Of a stretch of DNA of 64,000 nt, positions 41,136 through 50,435 are shown piece by piece. The notes below the pieces were generated by a model that ran no database searches, was not told the DNA's origin, and worked only from the letters and a program-made list of their open reading frames with translations. Position numbers and translations under genes: made by a program. The stretch comes from an uncultured Lachnospiraceae bacterium (GTDB lineage: Bacteria > Bacillota > Clostridia > Lachnospirales > Lachnospiraceae), in NCBI GenBank assembly GCA_949287925.1, contig CASEIR010000054.1, positions 1 through 64,000 on the forward strand, written 5' to 3'. The number at the start of each line of letters is the position of its first letter. Positions within the stretch are counted from its first letter, which is position 1.

Positions 41136-42005
41136 TTGCATACGATAGCAATTATTCTGTGCGTTGCACTGGCGGTTTTTATAGCGGAAAATTGCAGGGA
41201 ACTGCGGACGTTCCGAGTGAAAAGATACAGGATCACATCCCGAAAACTAAGAGGAATGGGGGAGAAGAGGATCCTTTTTTTGAGTGATCTGCATAATTGC
41301 AGTTATGGAGAAGAAAACATGCGTCTCATGCAAGCAATCCGGAAAGCAAAACCGGATCTGATTCTGATCGGAGGGGATATGCTGGTACGTAAAAACGGTA
41401 CATCCTATGAAAAAACAGTTTCTTTTCTCCGGCAGCTTCCTCGGATATGCCCGGTTTACTGTGCTAACGGAAATCATGAACAAAAACTGAAAGAAAAGCC
41501 GGAGCGTTACCGGCAGTCTTATAAGGATTATAAAGCGCTTCTGACGGAGGCAGGAGTGATATTTCTGGAAAATGAGACGGCAGAGTTTTCCATGGGGAAA
41601 ATCAGAATGAGAGTCACGGGACTGGAGATTCCGTTGGAGTCGTATAAAAAAACCGGACGGCATGTGCTGACCAGAGATGAGATGGAGCAAAGGATCGGAA
41701 TACCGAACTATACTTTTCATATTCTGATGGCGCATAATCCGGCTTTTATGAAAGTTTATCTGGAGTGGGGAGCGGATCTGATACTGTCGGGACATCTGCA
41801 TGGAGGAATGGTAAGAATTCCGGGGCTTGGAGGTGTGATTTCACCGGATCTGAGACTGTTTCCACGTTATTCCGGAGGAAAATACCATTGTGGAAATTCA
41901 GAAGTGGTTGTGAGCCGAGGGCTGGGAAATCACTCGATACCAATCCGGTTCTGGAATCCTGCCGAGATGATTGAATTAAAGCTGTCGGGGCCGAAAGAGT
42001 CGTGA
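41136..42005 (+). CDS. Metallophosphoesterase (YkuE/YaeI-like), membrane-anchored
   Basis: 289 residues, TTG start 8 bases after AAAGGAG. The N-terminal hydrophobic stretch (AIILCVALAVFIA) anchors it. Metal-binding motifs of calcineurin-like phosphoesterases are complete: FLSDLHNCS, ILIGGDM, CANGNHEQ, LMAHNP and SGHLHGG. YaeI-type members act on lipid phosphates; the substrate here is unknown. It has its own promoter and is followed by the scpA promoter. Confidence 0.88.
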   Translation: MHTIAIILCVALAVFIAENCRELRTFRVKRYRITSRKLRGMGEKRILFLSDLHNCSYGEENMRLMQAIRKAKPDLILIGGDMLVRKNGTSYEKTVSFLRQLPRICPVYCANGNHEQKLKEKPERYRQSYKDYKALLTEAGVIFLENETAEFSMGKIRMRVTGLEIPLESYKKTGRHVLTRDEMEQRIGIPNYTFHILMAHNPAFMKVYLEWGADLILSGHLHGGMVRIPGLGGVISPDLRLFPRYSGGKYHCGNSEVVVSRGLGNHSIPIRFWNPAEMIELKLSGPKES

Positions 42006-42020
42006 TTTTGAGCGAAATGC

Positions 42021-42049
42021 TTGAGAACAAAGAAGGAATCCTGTATAAT
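42021..42049 (+). promoter_or_regulatory. Sigma-A promoter for scpAB
   Basis: TTGAGA (42021-42026), 17-nt spacer, TATAAT (42044-42049). A second extended -10 (TGGTATAAT, ending 42067) lies just downstream. Confidence 0.6.
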
Positions 42050-42092
42050 AATCTGGTTATGGTATAATCAAATGTTGTCGTGAGGTATACAC

Positions 42093-42857
42093 ATGGGAAT
42101 TCCGGTTAAACTGCAGGTGTTTGAAGGACCGCTGGATCTTTTGCTTCATCTGATAGATAAGAATAAAATAGATATTTACGATATTCCGATCGTTGAAATT
42201 ACAAATCAATATATGGAATATATCCAATCCATGGAACGGGAAGATCTGAATGTCATGAGCGAATTTCTGGTCATGGCGGCAACACTGCTGGACATCAAAT
42301 GCAGGATGCTTCTTCCCAAAGAAGTGAATGAAGAGAGAGAAGAAGAAGATCCGCGTCAGGAATTGGTAGAACAGCTTCTGCAATACAAAATGTATAAATA
42401 TATGTCCTATGAGCTGCGGGACCGCCAGACAGACGGGGAACACACCATATATAAAGAGCCTTCTATTCCGGAAGAAGTGCTGGAATATGTGGAGCCGGTT
42501 AATCTGGATGAACTTCTTGATGGCCTGACACTGGCGAAACTTAATCAGGTGTTTCAGGATGTGATGCAAAGACAGGCCAGCAAGATCGATCCGGTCCGCA
42601 GTAAGTTTGGAAAAATTGAAAAGGAAGAAGTGACGATGCCAGAGAAGCTGAATTATGTGCAATCCTATGCCAGAACACACCGCAGATTCAGCTTCCGGGA
42701 GCTTCTTGTGGCACAGACATCCAGAGTCCACGTCGTAGTGACGTTTCTGGCGATTCTGCAGCTGATGAAGGAAGGCGTGATCGTGATCCGCCAGGAGCAG
42801 CCGTTTGATGATATTATGATTGATTCCAATATCGGGGAATTCCAACAAGAAAGGTAG
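42093..42857 (+). CDS. scpA: Segregation and condensation protein A
   Basis: 254 residues. Kleisin subunit of the SMC condensin. The N-terminal FEGPLDLLLHLIDKNKIDIYDI and EFLVMAATLLDIKCRMLLPK are typical, and a C-terminal winged helix ends with TFLAILQLMKEGVIVIRQEQ. It bridges the SMC heads and binds ScpB. GAGGT precedes the ATG. Its stop lies 1 base before the scpB start. Confidence 0.96.
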   Translation: MGIPVKLQVFEGPLDLLLHLIDKNKIDIYDIPIVEITNQYMEYIQSMEREDLNVMSEFLVMAATLLDIKCRMLLPKEVNEEREEEDPRQELVEQLLQYKMYKYMSYELRDRQTDGEHTIYKEPSIPEEVLEYVEPVNLDELLDGLTLAKLNQVFQDVMQRQASKIDPVRSKFGKIEKEEVTMPEKLNYVQSYARTHRRFSFRELLVAQTSRVHVVVTFLAILQLMKEGVIVIRQEQPFDDIMIDSNIGEFQQER

Positions 42858-42858
42858 A

Positions 42859-43437
42859 ATGGAAATATTGAAAATAGAAAAAATAGAGGGAATAATCGAG
42901 GCAATATTATTTACGATGGGAGATTCGGTAGAATTGGACAAAATTGCCGCTGTTATCGGGCATGATGAAGAAACGACCCGGAAAATCATTCATCACATGA
43001 TGGATCGGTATGCGAGTGAAGACCGTGGAGTCCGGATCATTGAGCTGGATCAGGCATTTCAGATGTGTACCAAAAAAGAAATGTACGAATATCTGATCCG
43101 CATAGCCAAGCAGCCGAAAAAGTATGTGCTTACGGATGTGCAGCTGGAAACCCTGTCCATCATTGCATATAAACAGCCGGTTACGAAGCTGGAGATCGAG
43201 AAGATCCGGGGAGTAAAATCTGATCATGCGGTCAATAAGCTGATCGAATATGATCTTGTGTGTGAGTGCGGAAGGCTGGATGCGCCCGGGAAACCGATTC
43301 TGCTGGGGACGACGGAGGAATTTTTGCGGAGATTCAGCATACATTCGATTGAAGATCTGCCAAGTCTTAACCCGGAGCAGATGGAGAATTTTAAAGAAGA
43401 AGCGGAAGAAGAAGCGCAGATGAAACTGGATATCTGA
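42859..43437 (+). CDS. scpB: Segregation and condensation protein B
   Basis: 192 residues. Two winged-helix domains: EAILFTMGDSVELDKIAAVI at the N-terminus and VLTDVQLETLSIIAYKQPVT with IRGVKSDHAVNKLIEYDLVC. It binds the middle of ScpA as a dimer. The AAAGGTAG site overlaps the scpA stop, giving coupled translation. The third gene in line is a D-Ala-D-Ala carboxypeptidase, as in many clostridia. Confidence 0.96.
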   Translation: MEILKIEKIEGIIEAILFTMGDSVELDKIAAVIGHDEETTRKIIHHMMDRYASEDRGVRIIELDQAFQMCTKKEMYEYLIRIAKQPKKYVLTDVQLETLSIIAYKQPVTKLEIEKIRGVKSDHAVNKLIEYDLVCECGRLDAPGKPILLGTTEEFLRRFSIHSIEDLPSLNPEQMENFKEEAEEEAQMKLDI

Positions 43438-43455
43438 TGTTTCGGCTGTGGCGTC

Positions 43456-43481
43456 ATATTTCCTGGATTTTTACATATATT
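43456..43481 (+). promoter_or_regulatory. Sigma-E-like (mother-cell) promoter candidate before carboxypeptidase
   Basis: TCATATT (43454-43460) and CATATATT (43474-43481) with 13 bases between, close to the Bacillus sigma-E pattern (KMATATT and CATAYAHT). The predicted start near 43488 gives a short leader before the ATG at 43513. Confidence 0.4.
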
Positions 43482-43512
43482 GCAATAACATATATCAATC
43501 TGTGGTGTTATT

Positions 43513-44751
43513 ATGAATCGAAGGAGAGAACGTGGTATTATCCTGATTTTCATACTTTTCATCGTAGTGTGCCCGGGTACGGTGAGCGCGGAGAAATCTG
43601 CGGATGAGCCCGGCAGTCTTTACGCCCGGTCGGCAGTTCTTATGGATGCTGACAGCGGGCGTGTTTTATTTGAAAAAGAAGGAAAAAAGATCCTGCCGAT
43701 GGCAAGTACCACAAAGATTATGACCTGTATCGTTGCACTGGAAAATATGGAGCGGGACCAGACTGGAACTGCATCGGAAAATGCGGCAATCCAACCGAAA
43801 GTAAGAATGGGAGTCAGAGAAGGAGAGGTATACCGGTTGAAAGATCTGCTGTATGCGATGATGTTGGAATCTTATAATGACAGCGCTGTGATTATAGCAG
43901 AAGAAATCGGAGGGAATGTGGAGAGTTTTACAAAGATGATGGATGACAAAGCAAGAGAAATCGGATGCTGTAATACACATTTTGTAACTCCAAACGGACT
44001 GGACGGGGAGGATGACGAAGGGATTCATGCGACAACGGCGGAAGATCTGGCCCGTATCATGCGGTATTGTATCCAGGAATCCCCGCAAAAGGAACAGTTT
44101 CTTGAAATTACAAGAACCCGGAATTATCAGTTTACGGATGTCGAAGGGGGAAGGAGCTATACCTGTACAAACCATAACGCATTTCTGGATATGATGGACG
44201 GGGCACTATCAGGAAAAACCGGATTTACTGCAGATGCCGGATACTGTTATATAGGAGCGCTTCAAAGAGACGGCCGCACGTTTATTGCCGCACTTCTGGC
44301 CTGCGGATGGCCGCAGCACAAGGAATATAAATGGAGCGATATGAAGACATTGATGGAATATGGTCTGGAAAACTATACCTACTGTAATATTCCATTGGAG
44401 ACAGAGACCAGAGACATCCGTGTGAAAAATGGATTTGACAGAGAGTTTCCATATGAGGCATCGTGCCTTGTGGAGACAAAAACCGATAGGGACCGGAAAT
44501 TTATTCGTCTTCTGATCAAGCCGGGAGAAAGAGTCCGAACGGAAGAGACCTATGCTTCGGATATTCAGGCGCCGGTTGACGAAGGGGATGTGGTAGGAGA
44601 GGTACGTTATCTGATCCAGGATTCGGTGGTTTATCAGGATAAAATCGTGACGGCAGCCGAAGCAGCGCGAAAAAACTATCACAGCTGTCTCAAAGTAGTG
44701 CTGCAGGTATATGGAATGCAGATGAGGTATGGTGCAGACCGGGAATCTTGA
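43513..44751 (+). CDS. D-alanyl-D-alanine carboxypeptidase (DacB/DacF family, possibly sporulation type)
   Basis: 412 residues. The signal peptide runs from MNRRRERGIILIFILFIVVC to about residue 26. The S11 domain has SxxK in MASTTKIMTC (about residue 65), SxN in ESYNDSAV (about 120) and KTG in SGKTGFTADAG (about 237), followed by a PBP5_C-like domain and a C-terminal segment (SCLKVVLQVYGM). It trims D-Ala from peptidoglycan. The ATG at 43513 has only a weak GGTG site. The sigma-E-like promoter upstream would fit a cortex enzyme expressed in the mother cell. The first family member in the window is at 37840-39120. Confidence 0.92.
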   Translation: MNRRRERGIILIFILFIVVCPGTVSAEKSADEPGSLYARSAVLMDADSGRVLFEKEGKKILPMASTTKIMTCIVALENMERDQTGTASENAAIQPKVRMGVREGEVYRLKDLLYAMMLESYNDSAVIIAEEIGGNVESFTKMMDDKAREIGCCNTHFVTPNGLDGEDDEGIHATTAEDLARIMRYCIQESPQKEQFLEITRTRNYQFTDVEGGRSYTCTNHNAFLDMMDGALSGKTGFTADAGYCYIGALQRDGRTFIAALLACGWPQHKEYKWSDMKTLMEYGLENYTYCNIPLETETRDIRVKNGFDREFPYEASCLVETKTDRDRKFIRLLIKPGERVRTEETYASDIQAPVDEGDVVGEVRYLIQDSVVYQDKIVTAAEAARKNYHSCLKVVLQVYGMQMRYGADRES

Positions 44752-44776
44752 TTTTCCTTCGCTGGAATTTTATAAT
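44748..44776 (+). promoter_or_regulatory. Sigma-A promoter for AraC-type regulator
   Basis: TTGATT (44748-44753), 17-nt spacer, TATAAT (44771-44776). The -35 overlaps the stop codon of the upstream gene. Confidence 0.55.
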
Positions 44777-44846
44777 GATTACAATATATAATAAAAGCTG
44801 ATAGCAGGAACCGCACAGGAAAAGGGATATACGCAGGGGGATTGGA

Positions 44847-45746
44847 ATGAGAGAAAAAAGTAAACTGCAGGAAAAAACGGTACACGGGACGGTGGAGTTT
44901 CCGATGGCGGTCTATGACTGGGAAGGAGAAAGCAGATACCCGGTTCCCCTTCACTGGCATCGGGAAACGGAAATGATATATCTTCAGCGGGGATGCTTTA
45001 GTCTGACGATAGGCATGAAAAAGGAGATTAGAGAAGCTCCGGCGTTGATCTTTATTCCGGCAGGAGAGATCCATTCTATTTTGCTGGAAGAAGGACAGAG
45101 GGAGAAAGCAGTCGTATTTGATCTGGAAATGCTCAGCTTTGAAAAATATGACGGGATCCAGTATCATCTGCTGACTCCGCTCCTGGAACAAAAAGTCAGG
45201 CTTCCCCAGACGCTTACACCTCAGGAAAGCGCCTGGACAGAGGCGGAACGGCTGTTTGAGGAGATCTATCGTTATGGGGGACAGGAGAATTTAAGCGCAC
45301 ATCTTCATGTAAAAGCCGGTCTTTATATTCTACTGGCTCTTTTGTCAGAACATGGCCTGCTGGAACAGATTGGAACAATCCGCAAAGAAGACGCAGAAAG
45401 GATTAAAGTTATGAAAAGGGTTCTGACCTTTCTGCATGAAAATTTTTCCCGAACGCTGAAGGTTGAGGAGATTGCGTCGGTGGCCGGTATGAATCCCCAG
45501 TATTTCTGTCGGTATTTCAAAAAACTGACCGGAAAAACGATTATGGAATATGTCAATGAAGTACGGGTTGACCATGCCTGTCAGGAACTGATGCAGACGG
45601 AGGATAAGATTATTGAAGTGGCAATGCGGAGCGGCTATGACAATATCGGGTATTTTATCCGAAGATTTCAGCAGTCCAGGCAGATGACGCCTTCAGAATA
45701 TAGAAAAAGGTGGAAAGAAACGGGCAGAAACAATGTTGACGGATAA
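44847..45746 (+). CDS. AraC family transcriptional regulator with cupin domain
   Basis: 299 residues. The N-terminal cupin part has PVPLHWHRETEMIYLQRGCF and FIPAGEIHSILLEEGQ. The C-terminal double helix-turn-helix (about 190-295) has KVEEIASVAGMNPQYFCRYF and SGYDNIGYFIRRFQQSRQMT. This class usually activates sugar-use genes on binding a ligand in the cupin. No transport or sugar genes adjoin it, so targets are unknown. GGGGG precedes the ATG. Confidence 0.9.
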   Translation: MREKSKLQEKTVHGTVEFPMAVYDWEGESRYPVPLHWHRETEMIYLQRGCFSLTIGMKKEIREAPALIFIPAGEIHSILLEEGQREKAVVFDLEMLSFEKYDGIQYHLLTPLLEQKVRLPQTLTPQESAWTEAERLFEEIYRYGGQENLSAHLHVKAGLYILLALLSEHGLLEQIGTIRKEDAERIKVMKRVLTFLHENFSRTLKVEEIASVAGMNPQYFCRYFKKLTGKTIMEYVNEVRVDHACQELMQTEDKIIEVAMRSGYDNIGYFIRRFQQSRQMTPSEYRKRWKETGRNNVDG

Positions 45747-45842
45747 TCAGAACTGTGTTATTTTATTGCTACATTCAGAGGATCTGGTTTATTCGCATCT
45801 ACATTTCAGTAGATTTTCCCCGGTGTTTTTGGAATATTTATA

Positions 45843-45871
45843 TTGACTTTTTCAGACAGGTGTACTACTAT
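45843..45871 (+). promoter_or_regulatory. Sigma-A promoter for recA
   Basis: TTGACT (45843-45848), 17-nt spacer, TACTAT (45866-45871). Start near 45878, just before the LexA box. Confidence 0.65.
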
Positions 45872-45884
45872 ATTAACCACAGAA

Positions 45885-45898
45885 CGAACATTCGTTCG
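45885..45898 (+). promoter_or_regulatory. LexA (SOS) box of recA
   Basis: CGAACATTCGTTCG, a perfect CGAAC-N4-GTTCG dyad of the Gram-positive SOS consensus. It lies at about +8 to +21 of the predicted transcript. Confidence 0.9.
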
Positions 45899-45917
45899 AT
45901 TAAAAAGGAGAATGATT

Positions 45918-46964
45918 ATGGCAAATGAAGATAAGAAAAGAGCGCTTGATGCGGCAATCGCAAAACTGGAGAAGGATTTTGGGAAGGGAACCGTAATGAA
46001 GCTTGGAGACCCTTCTGCACAGGTGGCTGTGGAGACAGTACCGACAGGGTCATTAAGTCTGGATATTGCACTCGGCCTTGGAGGCGTGCCTAAGGGACGT
46101 ATTGTTGAAATTTACGGACCAGAATCAAGCGGTAAGACTACAGTGGCGCTTCACATGATTGCGGAAGTGCAGAAAATGGGTGGGATTGCCGGATTCATTG
46201 ACGCAGAGCATGCATTGGATCCTGTCTATGCAAAAAACATCGGCGTTGACATTGACGAACTGTATATTTCGCAGCCCGACAGCGGTGATCAGGCTTTGGA
46301 AATTACGGAGACAATGGTGCGCTCCGGCGCTATGGATATTGTGGTAGTAGATTCCGTTGCAGCCCTGGTTCCCCGGCAGGAGATTGAAGGCGACATGGGG
46401 GACAGTCATGTGGGGCTGCAGGCCCGTTTGATGTCCCAGGCGCTGCGGAAACTGACTCCGGTGATCAGCAAGTCAAACTGCGTTGTTATTTTTATCAACC
46501 AGCTGCGTGAAAAAGTGGGTGTTATGTTCGGAAATCCAGAGACAACAACCGGAGGACGCGCTTTGAAATTCTATGCATCCATCCGTATGGATGTCAGAAG
46601 GATTGAGACGCTCAAGCAGAGCGGAGAAATGGTTGGAAACAGAACCAGGGTTAAGATTGTGAAAAATAAGATTGCACCGCCTTTCAAGGAGGCGGAATTT
46701 GACATCATGTTTGGCAAGGGAATATCAAAAGAGGGAGATATTTTGGACCTGGCGGTAGGATTGAATCTGGTAAACAAAAGCGGAGCATGGTTTGCTTATA
46801 ATGGTGACAAAATCGGTCAGGGACGTGAGAACGCAAAACTATATCTGGCAGAACATCCGGAGATCCTGGAAGATCTGGACAAGAAGATCCGCGCGCATTA
46901 CCAGTTTGGTTCTTCTTCCGATGAGGAAAACGGGAAGGAGACCGGGAAACAGTCTGAAAAATAA
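45918..46964 (+). CDS. recA: Recombinase A
   Basis: 348 residues. Strand-exchange ATPase and LexA co-protease. Walker A is [12 protein letters not shown] (about residues 67-78), Walker B region is [14 protein letters not shown], and L2 is in [20 protein letters not shown]. The ATG at 45918 follows AAAAAGGAG; an upstream in-frame ATG at 45843 overlaps the promoter. SOS control is shown by the box at 45885-45898. recX follows 18 bases later. Confidence 0.98.
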   Translation: MANEDKKRALDAAIAKLEKDFGKGTVMKLGDPSAQVAVETVPTGSLSLDIALGLGGVPKGRIVEIYGPESSGKTTVALHMIAEVQKMGGIAGFIDAEHALDPVYAKNIGVDIDELYISQPDSGDQALEITETMVRSGAMDIVVVDSVAALVPRQEIEGDMGDSHVGLQARLMSQALRKLTPVISKSNCVVIFINQLREKVGVMFGNPETTTGGRALKFYASIRMDVRRIETLKQSGEMVGNRTRVKIVKNKIAPPFKEAEFDIMFGKGISKEGDILDLAVGLNLVNKSGAWFAYNGDKIGQGRENAKLYLAEHPEILEDLDKKIRAHYQFGSSSDEENGKETGKQSEK

Positions 46965-46982
46965 TGAAAAGGAAGTGTAGAT

Positions 46983-47597
46983 TTGACAGTTACCAAGATA
47001 GAAACTGTCACTAAGACCAAATATCGTATATACTTGGACGGGCAGATCACCTTTTTGCTTTATAAAGGAGAGCTGTCCCGTTATTGTCTTGGTGAAGGCG
47101 TGCAGATTACCAGGGAACAGTATCAGGAGATTCTGGACAGTATATTGGTGAAACGGGCCAAATTGCGGGCCATGCATCTCCTGAATACTATGGGAAGAAC
47201 GGAACAGCAGCTGAGGGATAAACTTCAGGCAGGCGAATATCCGCCGGAGGTGATCGACAAGGCGGTTGATTATGTAAAATCATTTGGCTATATCAATGAT
47301 TTGGAATATGCCAGGAATTTCATTCTGGGAAGAAAGAGCAGAAAGAGCAGGACAGAATTGTATCATCTGCTTCTGGCGAAAGGCCTGGAAAAAGATGATA
47401 TTGAGCAGGCGCTGGATGAATGTTATCCGGCTGAGGATGCACAGGCTGCAATCCGTATTTTTTTGAGAAAAAAAGGTTATGATCCGGGGTCTGTAAATCC
47501 GGAAACAACAAGGAAAATTATGGGAGCTCTCATGCGAAAAGGATTCCGATACGAGGATATCCGTCATGTGATACAAGTTTCTGAGTGGAACGCTTGA
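46983..47597 (+). CDS. recX: Regulatory protein RecX
   Basis: 204 residues, TTG start after AAGGAAG. Three-helix RecX repeats are visible: AKLRAMHLLNTMGRTEQQLR, AVDYVKSFGYINDLEYARNF and RMHLL-type helices near the C-terminus ending GFRYEDIRHVIQ. It binds RecA filaments and limits their growth. The stop codon overlaps the -35 box of the rny promoter. Confidence 0.92.
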   Translation: MTVTKIETVTKTKYRIYLDGQITFLLYKGELSRYCLGEGVQITREQYQEILDSILVKRAKLRAMHLLNTMGRTEQQLRDKLQAGEYPPEVIDKAVDYVKSFGYINDLEYARNFILGRKSRKSRTELYHLLLAKGLEKDDIEQALDECYPAEDAQAAIRIFLRKKGYDPGSVNPETTRKIMGALMRKGFRYEDIRHVIQVSEWNA

Positions 47598-47622
47598 CAT
47601 CTTTGTGAAAACAGTATAGAAT
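47594..47622 (+). promoter_or_regulatory. Sigma-A promoter for rny
   Basis: Consensus TTGACA (47594-47599), 17-nt spacer, TAGAAT (47617-47622). One of the strongest promoters in the window. Confidence 0.75.
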
Positions 47623-47669
47623 TTAAGTGTTGTATTTGTACAATGAAAACTAAATAAGGAGGTGCTCCT

Positions 47670-49223
47670 GTGCCGAGTGGTATATTTATTGCAGTAGCAA
47701 TCGTGTTGATCGCAGCAGCGGCAGTAATCAGTCATTTCATGACTGTATCCAATCTGAAGAAGAATGCGGAATCCAAGATTGGAAATGCGGAAAGCAAGGC
47801 GAGAGAAATCATTGATGATGCTGTTAAAACCGCAGAGGCAAAAAAGAAGGAGTCTCTCTTGGAAATTAAAGAAGAGTCTATAAAAAACAAGAATGAACTT
47901 GAAAAAGAGACCAAGGAACGCAGGGCGGAGTTACAGCGCTATGAAAAACGTGTTCTTTCCAAGGAAGAGGCTTTGGACAAAAAAGCGGATGCGATTGAAA
48001 AACGTGAGGCAGGATTTGCGGCAAAAGAAGAACAGCTGAAACAGCGGGAAGCGAAAGTAGAAGAGCTGAGTAGGCAAAGAGTACAGGAACTGGAAAGAAT
48101 CTCAGGACTTACCTCCGAACAAGCAAAAGAATATTTGTTAAAAACTGTTGAAGAAGATGTGAAACATGACACTGCAAAAATGATCAAAGAATTAGAAGCG
48201 CAGGCAAAAGAAGAGTCTGATAAGAAGGCGAAGGAATTCGTTGTGACGGCGATTCAGAGATGCGCGGCAGATCATGTTGCAGAAACTACGATCTCGGTAG
48301 TACAGCTTCCGAATGATGAAATGAAAGGAAGAATCATTGGCAGGGAGGGCCGGAATATCCGGACTCTTGAAACGATGACCGGTGTTGAGCTGATTATTGA
48401 CGACACGCCGGAGGCAGTGGTATTATCCGGTTTTGACCCGATCCGCAGAGAGATTGCCAGAATCGCACTGGAGAAACTGATCGTCGATGGGCGTATCCAT
48501 CCGGCAAGAATTGAGGAGATGGTAGAAAAGGCCCAGAAAGAAGTCGATATCATGATTCGCGAAGAAGGAGAGGCGGCGGCTCTGGAGGTTGGAGTTCACG
48601 GAATCCATCCGGAACTGATCAAACTTCTGGGACGTATGAAGTTCAGAACCAGTTATGGACAGAATGCTTTGAAACATTCCATTGAAGTTGCGCAGCTGGC
48701 AGGACTTCTTGCCGGAGAGATCGGACTGGATGTCAGAGTGGCCAAGCGTGCCGGTCTCCTGCACGATATTGGCAAATCTATAGATCATGATGTGGAAGGA
48801 TCTCACATTCAGATAGGTGTGGATCTCTGCAGAAAATATAAAGAGTCGGCGCTTGTGATTAATGCGGTAGAAGCTCACCATGGAGATGTGGAGCCAGAAT
48901 CCCTGATTGCATGCGTTGTTCAGGCTGCGGATACAATATCGGCAGCACGGCCGGGTGCAAGACGAGAGACGTTAGAAACATATACAAACAGGTTAAAACA
49001 ATTAGAAGATATCACCAACCAGTTTAAGGGTGTTGATAAATCTTTTGCTATTCAAGCAGGTAGAGAGATTCGTGTAATGGTAGTTCCAGAGCAGATATCT
49101 GATGCAGATATGGTACTGATGGCCAGGGATATTGCAAAACAGATCGAATACGAGCTGGAGTATCCAGGGCAGATCAAGGTGAATGTTATCCGGGAATCAA
49201 GGGTAACAGACTATGCCAAGTAG
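47670..49223 (+). CDS. rny: Ribonuclease Y
   Basis: 517 residues, GTG start after AAGGAGG. An N-terminal membrane helix ([19 protein letters not shown]) is followed by a long Glu/Lys-rich coiled coil (about 30-190), a KH domain ([20 protein letters not shown]) and an HD domain ([25 protein letters not shown]). It is a membrane-bound endoribonuclease that starts mRNA decay in Firmicutes. Own promoter and terminator. Confidence 0.97.
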   Translation: MPSGIFIAVAIVLIAAAAVISHFMTVSNLKKNAESKIGNAESKAREIIDDAVKTAEAKKKESLLEIKEESIKNKNELEKETKERRAELQRYEKRVLSKEEALDKKADAIEKREAGFAAKEEQLKQREAKVEELSRQRVQELERISGLTSEQAKEYLLKTVEEDVKHDTAKMIKELEAQAKEESDKKAKEFVVTAIQRCAADHVAETTISVVQLPNDEMKGRIIGREGRNIRTLETMTGVELIIDDTPEAVVLSGFDPIRREIARIALEKLIVDGRIHPARIEEMVEKAQKEVDIMIREEGEAAALEVGVHGIHPELIKLLGRMKFRTSYGQNALKHSIEVAQLAGLLAGEIGLDVRVAKRAGLLHDIGKSIDHDVEGSHIQIGVDLCRKYKESALVINAVEAHHGDVEPESLIACVVQAADTISAARPGARRETLETYTNRLKQLEDITNQFKGVDKSFAIQAGREIRVMVVPEQISDADMVLMARDIAKQIEYELEYPGQIKVNVIRESRVTDYAK

Positions 49224-49240
49224 AAGATAAATATTGACAG

Positions 49241-49268
49241 GACCGGCGAGAGCCGGTCTTGTTTTTTT
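49241..49268 (+). terminator. Terminator after rny
   Basis: Stem GACCGGC (49241-49247) / GCCGGTC (49252-49258), loop GAGA, tail TTGTTTTTTT. Confidence 0.93.
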
Positions 49269-49281
49269 GGAGGAGAGAATC

Positions 49282-49821
49282 ATGGGTGAAGAGGTCAGAA
49301 GAACAGGACGTGAGCTGGTCTATAAAGGAGCGATTCTTGAAGTTTACAAGGATCATATGGAATTTGTCAGCGGGAATACGGCAGACTGGGATTTTATCCA
49401 TCATGACGGAGCTGCGGCAGTGGTTCCGGTGCTGCCGGACGGAAGGATTCTGGTGGTATCCCAATACCGTAATGCGCTGGAGAGGGAAACTATTGAAATA
49501 CCGGCCGGAAAACTGGATGCGCCTGGAGAACCGGGACTGACATGTGCGGCCAGAGAGCTGGAAGAAGAAACAGGATATCATACGGAACAATTGGAATGGC
49601 TGCTTACATTACGGACTACAGTTGCTTTCTGTGATGAAAAAATCGAAATCTATGTTGCAAGAAATCTGAAAAAATCAGAACAGAATCTGGATGAAGATGA
49701 ATATGTGGATGTACATGCATATACATTATCGGAATTGAAAGAGCGGATATTTGACGGGAGGATCCAGGACTCTAAGACGATTGCGGCGGTTCTGGCATAC
49801 GAGCGAAAATATTTGGGATAA
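49282..49821 (+). CDS. NUDIX hydrolase (ADP-ribose pyrophosphatase-like)
   Basis: 179 residues. NUDIX box around GEPGLTCAARELEEETGY, with one extra residue in the loop before the first Glu compared with GX5E. The upstream IEIPAGKLDAPG is typical of ADP-ribose pyrophosphatases. It hydrolyses nucleoside diphosphates linked to another group. The ATG at 49282 follows GGAGGAG. The rny terminator tail runs into its leader, so expression may be by readthrough. Confidence 0.87.
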   Translation: MGEEVRRTGRELVYKGAILEVYKDHMEFVSGNTADWDFIHHDGAAAVVPVLPDGRILVVSQYRNALERETIEIPAGKLDAPGEPGLTCAARELEEETGYHTEQLEWLLTLRTTVAFCDEKIEIYVARNLKKSEQNLDEDEYVDVHAYTLSELKERIFDGRIQDSKTIAAVLAYERKYLG

Positions 49822-49838
49822 CTGAAAGAAGGTATAAG

Positions 49839-49865
49839 AATAACTGCAGAAACACGGCATATAAT
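49839..49865 (+). promoter_or_regulatory. Sigma-E-like promoter candidate before SpoIIM-like gene
   Basis: GAATAAC (49838-49844) and CATATAAT (49858-49865) with 13 bases between. The -10 is close to the sigma-E consensus, but the -35 is weaker. spoIIM is sigma-E controlled in Bacillus, which adds weight. Confidence 0.4.
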
Positions 49866-49901
49866 GAAGTATGAAATGTGCAAGGAGGATACAACCTGAA
49901 C

Positions 49902-50435
49902 ATGTGGAAATGCAAAAAATATGTGTTGGTATTCTGTATGACCGGTTTTTTCGCCGGTATTGTTTATTCTAATCTGGCAGTTTCCAGTTTTCTTTCAGAA
50001 GCTGGTATTTTTAATGACTATTTTTTGAGCCAGTATTCACAGACTGATATACTGGTGACAGACTATTTCTGGTATATATCAAAGATCCGTCTGGGTTGGC
50101 TGCTGGTGCTGGTTGTGTTGGGATGTACAAAAGCAAAAAAAGCAGCTGCTGGATTGTTTCTGGCCTGGACAGGCTTTTCCTGCGGTATGGTCATGACGGC
50201 GGCGGTTTTGAAAATGGGGCTAAAAGGGCTGCTCTTATGTCTCGCAGCTCTGATGCCCCATATCTTTTTTTATGGCGCCGGTTACCTGATTCTGCTGCTT
50301 ACCTATCTTTGCTATCCGGAATCCAGATGGAATGTATCAAAAATAGCCAGTGTTTTTTTGCTGGTTCTTTCGGGTATTCTGCTGGAGTGTTATGTAAATC
50401 CTGCGATCATGCAGTGGTTTATTGGAATGATCTGA
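49902..50435 (+). CDS. Stage II sporulation protein M-like membrane protein
   Basis: 177 residues from the ATG at 49902. About five membrane helices. Features of the DUF95/SpoIIM family are an N-terminal helix with GFFAGIVYSNL, a long first outer loop, and AALMPHIFFYGAGYLILLLTYL with the conserved Pro-His pair. SpoIIM joins SpoIID and SpoIIP in peptidoglycan removal during engulfment. The AAGGAGG at 49881 is 14 bases before the ATG, and a CTG at 49896 or a GTG at 49878 is possible. The 3' end overlaps the convergent spoVB gene by 17 bases. Confidence 0.72.
   Translation: MWKCKKYVLVFCMTGFFAGIVYSNLAVSSFLSEAGIFNDYFLSQYSQTDILVTDYFWYISKIRLGWLLVLVVLGCTKAKKAAAGLFLAWTGFSCGMVMTAAVLKMGLKGLLLCLAALMPHIFFYGAGYLILLLTYLCYPESRWNVSKIASVFLLVLSGILLECYVNPAIMQWFIGMI

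Noticed and set aside
42057..42989. 310-codon antisense frame over scpA and scpB
   Set aside because: Both scp genes are clear on the + strand with normal lengths; the antisense frame has no ribosome binding site.
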